Shown: positions 1 to 7,027 of the stretch, in pieces | Position numbering within the stretch: position 1 is the stretch's first letter | Layout of the letters: each line of letters begins with the position of its first letter | Origin: Clostridia bacterium | GTDB lineage: Bacteria; Bacillota; Clostridia; Christensenellales; UBA3700 | Direction: 5' to 3' | DNA: 33,591 bases | NCBI GenBank assembly: GCA_016287155.1 | Contig: JAEEWC010000035.1 | Span: forward strand, 1 to 33,591 | Program-made: the position numbers and the translations under genes | Notes under the pieces: generated by a model | Told to the model about the DNA's origin: nothing | Seen by the model: the letters and a program-made list of their open reading frames with translations, nothing else | Database searches by the model: none

Positions 1-1635
1 AGATATGATTGGATGAGAATCTTGCAATTCTTGTAATACTTCAACATTAGTTGAATATCCAGTCTTTGTTTTAGCCTTTTTAGAATCAAGGCCAAGTTCT
101 TCAAATAATACATGTGCTAATTGGCGTGGAGAATTAATATTAAACTCCATTCCAGCAGCATCATATATTTGTTGAGTTAGGCTTGCAAGTTCCCCTTTAT
201 ATTTAGTAGATAGTTCTTCAATCTTTTGTCTATCTACACTAAAGCCAGCTTGTTCCATATCAAATAGAACTTTAATTAATGGCTTTTCAATATCAAAGTA
301 TAGTGATTCAAGTTTCTTTTCTTTCATTAATTGAAGCACTTGTTCTTCAATATGCAAAATAGCTGCAGATTGAGAATTAATAACAATACCAAATGTATCA
401 ATTAAATCTTTTAATGACTTTATGTTTCTATTGGCATCTAACACATATGCCATAACCAAAATATCGTCATAATTTTGAATCTTAATATCTTGATGCTTTA
501 ATTCATACATGAAATTCTTAACATCAAAGATAATCTTTTTAATTGATGAATCTTCAAATATATCTTTGAATTCATATAAGAATGCATCAAAGAAAATACC
601 TTCTAATAAATTGTCTGATAATTGGATTTGATAAGCGTTATTTTTATTAGTTGAGATTTCGATATTTTCATTTATAGCAAGCGAGAACTTCTTTGCCCTA
701 AAGATTTCATCTTTTACTTCCTTTAGCCCATCTACACTTACAATGTTTTTAATATCGATTTTAATCTCTTCGTGCTTTTCTCCACCGCTTAAAGACATCT
801 TCTCGATAATCTTGTTTAATTCTAAATCTTTCAATACATCAAACAATTTTGGGGCATATTCACCAGAAAATTTTGCTGATTCTAAATCAAATGAAATTGG
901 AGTATCTATTTTGATTGTGGCTAGTTTATAAGACAAATAAGCCAATTCTTTATTTAGCTCAAGTTTTTCCTTAAGCTTGCCCTTTATTTCGTCTATATGC
1001 TCATATACGCCATCTAAAGTTTGATACTTTTCTAATAAATCCTTTGCAGTCTTTTCGCCAACACCTGGAACGCCTGGAATATTATCTGAAGTATCTCCCA
1101 TTAGTGATTTTAAATCAACAATTTGAGATGGAACCATATTCCATGTTTCTTTTAAATATTGAGGGGTGAATGCTTCGATTTCTGAAACGCCTTTTCTTGT
1201 TAATAAAACTGTTGTTGAATCATCGACAAGTTGTAGAGAGTCTCTATCCCCTGTTACGATGTATGTTTGATCTTTATAAGTCTTTGCAATTGTTCCGATG
1301 ATATCGTCAGCTTCATATCCATCCATCTCTAGAATTGGAATGTCCATTGCTCTAAGAACTTCTTTCATTGGTTCGATTTGAGCTCTTAGTTCATCTGGCA
1401 TTCCCTTTCTTTGAGCTTTGTACTCTTGATACATTTGCTTTCTAAATGTTGGCGCATGTCTATCAAAAGTAGCAATGATATAATCTGGCTTATATTCATC
1501 AATTAGTTTTAGAAGCATATTCATATAACCAAATATCGCGCCAGTAAATTGGCCTTTTCTATTAGAAAAGTTTGGCAAAGCGTAAAACGCTCTATTGATT
1601 AAAGAATTAGAATCTAATACTAATATTTTTCCCAT
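1..1635 (-). CDS. polA: DNA polymerase I, N-terminal 545 residues (cut by window edge)
   Basis: DNA polymerase I fills gaps and removes RNA primers in replication and repair. Only residues 1-545 are inside the window; the gene continues past base 1. The 5'-nuclease domain is clear: it begins MGKILVLDSNSLINRAFYAL and has GDRDSLQLV and GDTSDNIPGVPGVGEKTA, the metal-binding and helix-hairpin-helix parts. The middle 3'-5' exonuclease-like domain has lost the catalytic DxE of motif I (the region reads FSLAINENIEIS), so proofreading is probably absent, as in several Firmicutes PolI proteins. The polymerase domain starts with SPRQLAHVLFEELGL. The start ATG overlaps the icd stop codon (TAATG), so translation is probably coupled to icd. 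I have not seen the polymerase active site because it lies outside the window. Confidence 0.96.
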   Translation of the reverse strand, partial: MGKILVLDSNSLINRAFYALPNFSNRKGQFTGAIFGYMNMLLKLIDEYKPDYIIATFDRHAPTFRKQMYQEYKAQRKGMPDELRAQIEPMKEVLRAMDIPILEMDGYEADDIIGTIAKTYKDQTYIVTGDRDSLQLVDDSTTVLLTRKGVSEIEAFTPQYLKETWNMVPSQIVDLKSLMGDTSDNIPGVPGVGEKTAKDLLEKYQTLDGVYEHIDEIKGKLKEKLELNKELAYLSYKLATIKIDTPISFDLESAKFSGEYAPKLFDVLKDLELNKIIEKMSLSGGEKHEEIKIDIKNIVSVDGLKEVKDEIFRAKKFSLAINENIEISTNKNNAYQIQLSDNLLEGIFFDAFLYEFKDIFEDSSIKKIIFDVKNFMYELKHQDIKIQNYDDILVMAYVLDANRNIKSLKDLIDTFGIVINSQSAAILHIEEQVLQLMKEKKLESLYFDIEKPLIKVLFDMEQAGFSVDRQKIEELSTKYKGELASLTQQIYDAAGMEFNINSPRQLAHVLFEELGLDSKKAKTKTGYSTNVEVLQELQDSHPIIS

Positions 1636-2834
1636 TATAAATTTTCAGCTATCTTCTTTAGGAAGTCTTCAGTTAATAACTTATGAACTTCGTTTTCTCC
1701 CTTGTATAAAGCAGCTAAATCCCCTGTCATATAACCATCTTCGATAGTCTTAATTGTTGCCTTTTCTAGTCTGTTTGCGAAGTCTTGTAATTCTGGAAGG
1801 TTATCTAATTCGCCTCTCTTTCTTAAAGCACCGCTCCAAGCATAGATTGTAGCAACTGGGTTTGTAGATGTAGCTTCACCGTTTAGGTACTTATAGTAGT
1901 GTCTTGTAACTGTACCATGTGCAGCTTCAAATTCATATTTTCCTGTTGGAGAAACTAAAACTGAGCTCATCATAGCTAGCGAACCAAAAGCTGTAGCTAC
2001 CATATCACTCATAACGTCTCCATCATAGTTCTTACATGCCCAGATCATGCCGCCCTTTGATCTTACGATTCTAGCAACAGCATCATCAATTAAAGTATAG
2101 AAATATGTAATTCCTGCCTTCTCGAATTTTTCTTTATATTCGTTTTCGAAGATTTCATTGAATAAATCTTTGAATCTATGGTCATATGTCTTAGAAATTG
2201 TATCTTTTGCGTTGAACCATAAATCTTTCTTTGAATCTAAAGCATAGTTAAAGCAAGCTCTAGCAAATGATGAGATAGATGCATCTACGTTATGCATTCC
2301 CATTACTACACCACCAGATTTCTTGAAGTCGAAGATTTCGATTTCTCTTGTTCCATCTTCATCTTCTAAAACAAGTTTAGCCTTACCGCCCTTTTTAACA
2401 TATCCTTCAACATCTTTATAGATATCTCCGTAAGCATGACGTGCGATAACGATTGGTTGTTCCCATGTTGGAATATATGGAACAATTCCCTTTACCATGA
2501 TTGGAGCTCTAAATACAGTACCATCCATAATTGCTCTGATTGTACCGTTTGGGCTCTTCCACATTGTAGATAGGTTATATTCTTGAACACGTTGTGCGTT
2601 TGGCGTAATTGTTGCGCACTTAACAGCAACGCCATATTCGTTAGCAGCGTTTGCTGAATCTATTGTTACTTGATCTTTTGTTGCTTCTCTGTTTGGAAGT
2701 CCTAAATCAAAATAAATTGTCTTTAAATCAACATATGGAAGAATAAGAATATCTTTAATCCACTTCCAGATGATTCTTGTCATTTCATCGCCATCCATTT
2801 CAACGATAGGCGTAACCATTTTAATTTTTGCCAT
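1635..2834 (-). CDS. icd: NADP-dependent isocitrate dehydrogenase, eukaryotic-like type
   Basis: Oxidatively decarboxylates isocitrate to 2-oxoglutarate with NADP, feeding glutamate synthesis. The 399-residue protein matches the homodimeric, eukaryotic-like subfamily II of IDH rather than the E. coli type. Visible motifs are MWKSPNGTIR (substrate binding), ARHAYGDIYK (substrate Arg), YDHRFKDLF, the metal-binding IDDAVA and NYDGDVMSD segments, and AAHGTVTRHY, where the Arg-His pair is associated with NADP preference. An AGGAG Shine-Dalgarno lies 7 bases before the ATG and a strong promoter lies upstream (2865-2893). It is followed by polA with a one-base stop/start overlap. No other TCA-cycle gene is in the window, so a biosynthetic role is likely (inference). 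Confidence 0.96.
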   Translation of the reverse strand: MAKIKMVTPIVEMDGDEMTRIIWKWIKDILILPYVDLKTIYFDLGLPNREATKDQVTIDSANAANEYGVAVKCATITPNAQRVQEYNLSTMWKSPNGTIRAIMDGTVFRAPIMVKGIVPYIPTWEQPIVIARHAYGDIYKDVEGYVKKGGKAKLVLEDEDGTREIEIFDFKKSGGVVMGMHNVDASISSFARACFNYALDSKKDLWFNAKDTISKTYDHRFKDLFNEIFENEYKEKFEKAGITYFYTLIDDAVARIVRSKGGMIWACKNYDGDVMSDMVATAFGSLAMMSSVLVSPTGKYEFEAAHGTVTRHYYKYLNGEATSTNPVATIYAWSGALRKRGELDNLPELQDFANRLEKATIKTIEDGYMTGDLAALYKGENEVHKLLTEDFLKKIAENL

Positions 2835-2864
2835 TTATAAACTCCTAAAATTTAATTCTAAAAT

Positions 2865-2893
2865 ATTATATTATAAATATTTATATAATTCAA
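2865..2893 (-). promoter_or_regulatory. Sigma-A type promoter of icd-polA
   Basis: On the minus strand TTGAAT (2893-2888) and TATAAT (2870-2865) are separated by exactly 17 bases. The predicted start leaves an untranslated leader of about 25 bases carrying the AGGAG of icd. Confidence 0.75.
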
Positions 2894-2901
2894 TTCGTGA
2901 A

Positions 2902-2919
2902 GGAAAAGTTATCTTTTCC
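2902..2919 (-). other. Small hairpin at the rimI stop codon
   Basis: GGAAAAG (2902-2908), loop TTAT and CTTTTCC (2913-2919) form a perfect 7-bp stem spanning the rimI stop codon. No T-run follows on the minus strand, so it is not a convincing terminator; it could slow ribosomes or protect the 3' end. Low confidence in any function. Confidence 0.3.
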
Positions 2920-3343
2920 ACATAATCAAAGCATCTTCAGAATTTTTATAATAATTCTTTCTAACGCCTTCAACTTTAAATCCGAATTTCTCATAAAGGC
3001 CAATAGCTTTATTGTTGTTCTTTCCAACCTCTAAAGTTAGGGCTTTTACTTCAAACTTTTCGGCTCTTTCAATTAAATCTTCAAACAATTTAGTTCCTAA
3101 ACCTTGAGATTGATATTCTCTTTTAATTGCTATGTTATTTATATATCCTTCATCGCAAATCTTTTGGAAAGAATAATAGCCGATAACTTCATCGTCTTTT
3201 AACATAACTCTAAATATAATGAATTGTTGTCTGATTAATCCTAATAAAGATTCTTTTGACCAAGGAACAATTATTTCGCTTTGCTCGATATTAAAAATGT
3301 CATCAATATAGTTTTCTTGAACGTTAACTATATTAATCTCCAT
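2909..3343 (-). CDS. rimI: Ribosomal-protein alanine N-acetyltransferase RimI (GNAT family)
   Basis: GNAT acetyltransferase of 144 residues; RimI acetylates the N-terminus of ribosomal protein S18 using acetyl-CoA. The acetyl-CoA loop is visible as REYQSQGLGTKLFEDLI (Q-x-x-G-x-G type), followed by ALTLEVGKNNNKAIGLYEKFGFKVEGVRKNYY, the usual C-terminal half of the fold (broken here by the wobbling spacing typical of the family). The gene starts inside the end of tsaB with an 11-base overlap. The tsaE-tsaB-rimI order is a common arrangement in Firmicutes and supports the RimI label over a generic GNAT. A different protein substrate cannot be excluded. Confidence 0.9.
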   Translation of the reverse strand: MEINIVNVQENYIDDIFNIEQSEIIVPWSKESLLGLIRQQFIIFRVMLKDDEVIGYYSFQKICDEGYINNIAIKREYQSQGLGTKLFEDLIERAEKFEVKALTLEVGKNNNKAIGLYEKFGFKVEGVRKNYYKNSEDALIMWKR

Positions 3344-3914
3344 CTCTATCCCTCTCTGCTTGAGACTTTCTTAAATACAAAGGCTCTAAAACTGTAAATT
3401 CGCCTTTGTTTGCTTTAGCAAGTGTAATATCTATTAGGTTTTGAGGAATTGCTTCACTCTCTTTAAAATAGATTGGTAAATTGTCTTTTTTGATATCATC
3501 TATAAACTTGCAATCTACATCGCTCATCTTATCCCAAGAGCCATTAAATGTAGCTACATAATAGTTATCATGAAGCGCATCAATTGCTGTATGGAAGTTG
3601 CCATCTTTACCATATGCCATTTCTTCTAGCGCATTAATTGCTACGCAAGGTTTATTCATAGCAAAAGATAAAGCCTTCATTGTAGCTATACCAATTCTAA
3701 TACCTGTAAATGATCCAGGACCTATAACGCAAGAAAATACATCAATATCTTTAATAGATAAATTTAAATCATTTAGAACTTCTTCAATATATGGCATTAC
3801 AAGCGCATTGTGCTTTTTACCACTCTCTTGAGAAATTTTAAAACTTGTTTTATTTCCATCAAAAGCAACTACTACTAACTTTGATGCTGTTACGTCTATT
3901 GATAAAATCTTCAT
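3333..3914 (-). CDS. tsaB: tRNA t6A biosynthesis protein TsaB
   Basis: Non-catalytic ASKHA-fold partner of TsaD and TsaE in making N6-threonylcarbamoyladenosine at position 37 of ANN-decoding tRNAs. The 193-residue protein opens with MKILSIDVTASKLVVVAFDG (degenerate phosphate-1 segment) and has the family signature IGPGSFTGIRIGIATMKALS at about residues 64-83. Its ATG overlaps the tsaE stop by four bases (ATGA), and rimI starts inside its 3' end, so the three genes are translationally coupled. TsaD and TsaC are not in the window and must be elsewhere. The protein is somewhat shorter than the roughly 230 residues of many homologues. Confidence 0.94.
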   Translation of the reverse strand: MKILSIDVTASKLVVVAFDGNKTSFKISQESGKKHNALVMPYIEEVLNDLNLSIKDIDVFSCVIGPGSFTGIRIGIATMKALSFAMNKPCVAINALEEMAYGKDGNFHTAIDALHDNYYVATFNGSWDKMSDVDCKFIDDIKKDNLPIYFKESEAIPQNLIDITLAKANKGEFTVLEPLYLRKSQAERDRDGD

Positions 3915-4312
3915 TTAATTTCAATCTTCCTTGATGTATCATCAATTACTTCTATGTTAATTATAATAGGATTTTTAATATTTTCGAACTTATTCCATTC
4001 GATAACACAAACACCACCTTCCATTCCAAGATAGTCGTTTAATCCTAATTCATACAATTCATCAGCTTCTTCTACTCTATACATATCGAAGTGGTAAAGA
4101 TTCAATCTTCCATTGTATTCTTTCATGAATGTAAATGTAGGAGAAGTAACGACATCGTCAATCCCTAAAGCCTTTGCAATTCCTTTAGTGAAAGTTGTCT
4201 TGCCAGCACCCAAGTCTCCATTCAACAAAATAATCTCTTTACCTTGTAATTTATCGGCTACTTGCTTCGCAATTTTATGTGTTTCTTCTACGCTGTGAAC
4301 TATGTATTCCAT
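3911..4312 (-). CDS. tsaE: tRNA t6A biosynthesis ATPase TsaE
   Basis: Small P-loop ATPase that drives cycling of the TsaB-TsaD complex during t6A synthesis. The 133-residue product has the Walker A GDLGAGKTT (about residues 32-40), TSPTFTF and YHFDMYR, all typical of TsaE. I start it at 4312 (MEYIVHSVEETHK). A longer in-frame reading to 4405 would run across the promoter and into the riboswitch on the other strand, and adds a sequence unlike the family. No Shine-Dalgarno precedes 4312; instead a TATACT -10 box ends 7 bases before the ATG, suggesting a leaderless mRNA. First gene of the tsaE-tsaB-rimI operon. Confidence 0.94.
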   Translation of the reverse strand: MEYIVHSVEETHKIAKQVADKLQGKEIILLNGDLGAGKTTFTKGIAKALGIDDVVTSPTFTFMKEYNGRLNLYHFDMYRVEEADELYELGLNDYLGMEGGVCVIEWNKFENIKNPIIINIEVIDDTSRKIEIK

Positions 4313-4319
4313 AGTCAAT

Positions 4320-4348
4320 AGTATATAATACTTGACATTGCAAATCAA
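4320..4348 (-). promoter_or_regulatory. Promoter of tsaE-tsaB-rimI, predicted leaderless
   Basis: TTGATT (4348-4343), 17-base spacer, TATACT (4325-4320), then 7 bases to the tsaE ATG. The expected transcription start falls at or one base before the ATG. Its -35 lies inside the spacer of the divergent ribU promoter. Confidence 0.65.
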
Positions 4349-4359
4349 ATTGTTATAAT
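4332..4359 (+). promoter_or_regulatory. Promoter of the FMN riboswitch-ribU transcript
   Basis: TTGACA (4332-4337), 16-base spacer ending in TGT, and TATAAT (4354-4359): consensus -35, consensus -10 and an extended TGn. The predicted start near 4366 is about 11 bases before the riboswitch. Confidence 0.8.
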
Positions 4360-4376
4360 TGAAACGAACAAAAAAA

Positions 4377-4495
4377 ATTCTTTGAGGCGGAGTGTAAGTC
4401 TCCACCGGTGGTTAAAGTCCACAAACGCCGCACCAAACGGCGCCGATCTAGTGAAATTCTAGTACCGACAGTAATAGTCTGGATAGGAAAGGAAT
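4377..4495 (+). promoter_or_regulatory. FMN riboswitch (RFN element)
   Basis: The conserved RFN blocks are readable in order: GAGGCGGAGTGTAAGTCTCC, ACCGGTGGTTAAAGTCCAC, a variable CGCCGCACCAAACGGCG hairpin, GATCTAGTGAAATTCTAGT, ACCGACAGTAATAGTCTGGA and TAGGAAAGGAAT. The closing stem P1 pairs 4377-4383 (ATTCTTT) with 4489-4495. The 3' strand of P1 contains the purine-rich AGGAAAGG that is the ribosome binding site of ribU, and there is no separate terminator hairpin before the gene. FMN binding should therefore mask the Shine-Dalgarno, giving translational control (inference from the pairing). Confidence 0.95.
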
Positions 4496-4498
4496 AGT

Positions 4499-5203
4499 AT
4501 GAAAGTATCAAGAACACGTTATTTAACTTTAGTTGCAATTTTTTCAGCAATTTCATTTGGATTAATGTTTTTGGATTTTGCAATCCCAGCCGTTATCCCA
4601 TCATTTGTTAAAATGGATTTTTCAGAGCTACCAGCTTTGATTGCTTCTTTTGCGCTTGGCCCTTCTGCTGGCGTATTAGTTTGCTTGATTAAAAATCTAA
4701 TCCATCTATCTATTACAACAACATCTGGGGTCGGCGAACTTGCAAACTTCTTAATTGGTGCTGCTCTAGTATTCCCTGCTGGTATGATATATAAATATCG
4801 TCATAACAAGTTATATGCTATTATTGCATGTTTCGCAGGGGCAATCATAATGGGTCTAGCATCTTATCCAATCAACCTTTGGATTACATATCCATTCTAT
4901 TATAACTTCCTTCCAAAGGAAGCCATCATTAGCATGTATCAAGCTATATTAGGTTGGGTAGATTCAATTGAATTATCTCTATTAGTATTCAATCTTCCAT
5001 TCACAATAGTTAAGGGATTAGCTGTAGCAATAATTACAGTTTTAATTTATAAGCCACTATCTCCTATCATCCATGGTTATGGAAAGTTCGCTATAAAGAA
5101 GAAAGCTCCTGAATTTGAAGAAGCTGAGCCAAGCGAAACTAATGAAGAGATTAAAGATACTGTAGAAGACGTTGTCGTAGACGCGCCTGAAAATAAAGAA
5201 TAG
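4499..5203 (+). CDS. ribU: Riboflavin ECF transporter substrate-binding subunit RibU
   Basis: Integral membrane S-component of an energy-coupling-factor importer for riboflavin; it must share an EcfA/A'/T module encoded elsewhere. The 234-residue protein shows about six hydrophobic segments and the family segment VKMDFSELPALIASFALGPS with VCLIKNLIHL. The FMN riboswitch directly upstream, whose 3' arm holds the ribosome binding site, confirms the substrate class. The start is 4499, four bases after the riboswitch. The last ~40 residues form an acidic cytoplasmic tail (EEAEPSETNEEIKDTVEDVV) not needed in most RibU proteins; similar charged tails occur on other membrane proteins here. Confidence 0.95.
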   Translation: MKVSRTRYLTLVAIFSAISFGLMFLDFAIPAVIPSFVKMDFSELPALIASFALGPSAGVLVCLIKNLIHLSITTTSGVGELANFLIGAALVFPAGMIYKYRHNKLYAIIACFAGAIIMGLASYPINLWITYPFYYNFLPKEAIISMYQAILGWVDSIELSLLVFNLPFTIVKGLAVAIITVLIYKPLSPIIHGYGKFAIKKKAPEFEEAEPSETNEEIKDTVEDVVVDAPENKE

Positions 5204-5246
5204 GATTTAAATTATCCTAGACTATATGCCTTAAAAGAAAAAACGA

Positions 5247-5276
5247 ATGGCTCTGCAAAAGCAGGGCCATATTTGT
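5247..5276. terminator. Bidirectional intrinsic terminator between ribU and the lipoprotein operon
   Basis: ATGGCTCTGC (5247-5256), loop AAAA, GCAGGGCCAT (5261-5270): 10-bp stem with one G-T pair. On the plus strand it is followed by ATTTGTTATT; on the minus strand the tail is TCGTTTTTTCTTTT, so it works best for the lipoprotein genes and serves both directions. Confidence 0.85.
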
Positions 5277-5278
5277 TA

Positions 5279-5842
5279 TTAAGATATCGCAACTGAACCA
5301 GTATTGATTTCTTTAATGCTCTTAACATTCTTAATATCTTCTTTGTATATTTCAAGAATACTTATTCTATATTCATTATCAACCACACGCAATGTTTCTC
5401 TTCTCTCTGGGATTCCATTAACATATATTATTGTTTGGCTTCCAACCGGAATAGTTGCTACAAACAAAGTATCATCATCGCGCTTAAGATTTATTATCTT
5501 TCCATAATATGTGAATCGTTGTAGCCATGATATCATAACAAGGCTGTAAGCTTTGAAATATTCGTCATCATATCTTTCCAAATCATTAAAATGATAGTAT
5601 GCATTTGGATCATCTGGATATCTTCCATCTTTGATGGTAAATGCTTTATCAAACTCGTCTTTTGTTGATATTAGAATAATGCTTTCTTGAATATCGAATG
5701 GAATGTCGAATGTTTTTAATGTGTCGTATTTAACAAATTCCAAATCCACAGTGTGGACTACTTCTTTAGAAGCGCATCCGCTAAAAGCAAATATAATTAT
5801 CACTATACAGCATACGATAAATAACACTCTTTTTAGCACCAT
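5279..5842 (-). CDS. Lipoprotein of unknown function, paralogue 1 of 3
   Basis: I do not recognise a named family. The 187-residue protein has a lipoprotein signal: positive start MVLKR, a hydrophobic stretch and the lipobox FSGC, giving a mature N-terminal Cys at about residue 23. The mature part shares with the next two genes the segment F-D-I-P-F-D-I-Q-E-S-I, then IKDGRYPDDPNAYY, then YDDEYFKAYSLVMISW. It is rich in aromatic and acidic residues and seems to be a compact beta-rich domain attached to the outer face of the membrane (inference). Its ATG overlaps the end of the second paralogue by 10 bases, with GAGGGTG as ribosome site. It ends at the shared terminator. Confidence 0.85.
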   Translation of the reverse strand: MVLKRVLFIVCCIVIIIFAFSGCASKEVVHTVDLEFVKYDTLKTFDIPFDIQESIILISTKDEFDKAFTIKDGRYPDDPNAYYHFNDLERYDDEYFKAYSLVMISWLQRFTYYGKIINLKRDDDTLFVATIPVGSQTIIYVNGIPERRETLRVVDNEYRISILEIYKEDIKNVKSIKEINTGSVAIS

Positions 5843-6351
5843 ACAACACCCTCGCTTTTACCAATCTCTATCTTTTTTACATTTTCTACATCGTGTTTAT
5901 CTACTTCAATAAAAGCAATCCTATATCTATTTACATAATAGCTTGGGGTTGAACAACCAGTATAACTCTCATTTAAATATAGAGTATCCCCTTCACATTC
6001 AAAATCTATAGTAGTTGTTCCCCTATATTTTGTATAAAATATATGAAGAAGTATACTATGCGTTTCAAAATACTCCTCATTATAGTTATCAACTTCCCCT
6101 AGAGTATATAATACATTTGGATCATCTGGATATCTAACATCTTTAATGATAGTAGCATTATTTAACTCTTCTTTTGTTGTTACTAAAATGTTGTCATCTT
6201 GAATTTCAAATGGAATATCATATATTCCCAACACGTCGCAATGAACTTTATATCTCTCAATGGTCGCTGGCTCTTCACTAGATGAACATCCACTAAAAGA
6301 AACTATCAATATAACTATACAAAATATAACCAATACTACCTTTTTTAGCAA
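5833..6351 (-). CDS. Lipoprotein of unknown function, paralogue 2 of 3
   Basis: The 172-residue product has a signal peptide and lipobox FSGC followed by SSSEE. It shares with its neighbours the order DIPFEIQDDNILVTTKEEL, then IKDVRYPDDPN, then YNEEYFETHSILLHIF. The likely start is a TTG codon seven bases inside the end of paralogue 3, with GGGGAG placed seven bases upstream, so it is translationally coupled. It ends in EGVVWC, close to the RGVMLC end of paralogue 3; both keep a C-terminal Cys that paralogue 1 lacks. It is the most divergent of the three in the RYPDDP region (GR changed to VR). Function unknown. Confidence 0.85.
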   Translation of the reverse strand: MLKKVVLVIFCIVILIVSFSGCSSSEEPATIERYKVHCDVLGIYDIPFEIQDDNILVTTKEELNNATIIKDVRYPDDPNVLYTLGEVDNYNEEYFETHSILLHIFYTKYRGTTTIDFECEGDTLYLNESYTGCSTPSYYVNRYRIAFIEVDKHDVENVKKIEIGKSEGVVWC

Positions 6352-6923
6352 AGCATAACTCCCCTTTGATCTACACGCTCAATGTTTTTAACAATTATTG
6401 TCTCTTTTTTAGATAATTCAAGAAAGTCTATCTTATATTCATTAACTATTTTGCTTGCTTCTATCATTGATGGATTATTTATTGATATCATACTATTAAT
6501 AAAGCACAAAGTATTTCCCCTACATTCTAGTTGTATTTGTAATCTTGAGCTTGCACGCCACTTACGCCAAGAATACATCAAAATACTATGAGTCTCGAAG
6601 TACTCATCGTTATATTTATCTAGATTTTCTAAAGTATAATAGGCATTTGGATCTTCTGGGTATCTTCCATCTTTTATAGAAGATGCTTTTTCTAATTCTT
6701 CTTTTGAGTTAATCAATAATGTTATACTATCTTGAATATCAAAAGGGATATCGAACGATTCTATCTTTCTATATTCAAAATTAAAATCTTCATACTCTAT
6801 TTCAATTGATTCAGTTCCAAAATCTATATTCTTTTTTTTATCCGTATTATTTGAATTGCAGCCACATAAAACTGCGCATAATAAAATTAAGATAACCAAC
6901 AAGATATAGAAGTTCTTTTTCAT
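6345..6923 (-). CDS. Lipoprotein of unknown function, paralogue 3 of 3 (first in operon)
   Basis: The 192-residue product begins MKKNFYILLV with lipobox LCGC and a short Asn/Lys-rich linker (NSNNTDKKKN) that would hold the folded part away from the membrane. The mature core has SFDIPFDIQDSITLLINSKE, IKDGRYPEDPNAYYTLENLD and YNDEYFETHSILMYSW, the same three blocks as its two neighbours. A GGGGGAT ribosome site lies before the ATG. It is the promoter-proximal gene of a three-gene operon that seems to have arisen by tandem duplication. No catalytic motif is evident; binding of a ligand or a partner protein is the most that can be guessed. Confidence 0.87.
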   Translation of the reverse strand: MKKNFYILLVILILLCAVLCGCNSNNTDKKKNIDFGTESIEIEYEDFNFEYRKIESFDIPFDIQDSITLLINSKEELEKASSIKDGRYPEDPNAYYTLENLDKYNDEYFETHSILMYSWRKWRASSRLQIQLECRGNTLCFINSMISINNPSMIEASKIVNEYKIDFLELSKKETIIVKNIERVDQRGVMLC

Positions 6924-6966
6924 TTATCCCCCATTGAAACTTCTTTTTAATTTAGTTCTTATTTAA

Positions 6967-6995
6967 ATTATAAAAGTAAGATATTAAATAAAACA
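6967..6995 (-). promoter_or_regulatory. Probable promoter of the lipoprotein operon
   Basis: TATAAT at 6972-6967, 17 bases downstream of a weak TGTTTT at 6995-6990. The -35 overlaps the T-rich tail of the pdp terminator, so arriving polymerases and new initiation may interfere. Confidence 0.45.
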
Positions 6996-7021
6996 TAAAC
7001 GGCTCTGAATCACCAGAGCCG
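6985..7021 (-). terminator. Intrinsic terminator after pdp
   Basis: CGGCTCTG (7000-7007), loop of six, CAGAGCCG (7014-7021), followed on the minus strand by TTATGTTTTATTTA. It ends the long gene block that runs leftward to pdp. Confidence 0.8.
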
Positions 7022-7027
7022 CTAAAC

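Noticed and set aside
2902-2919. Intrinsic terminator after rimI
   Set aside because: The stem is AT-rich and has no T-run on the minus strand, so I list it only as a hairpin.
4313-4405. Longer TsaE reading starting at 4405
   Set aside because: The extra 31 residues cross both promoters and the 5' end of the riboswitch and do not resemble TsaE.
4353-4583. Minus-strand open frame of 76 codons over the riboswitch
   Set aside because: It lies on the antisense strand of the FMN riboswitch and the ribU start, has no ribosome site and no family resemblance.
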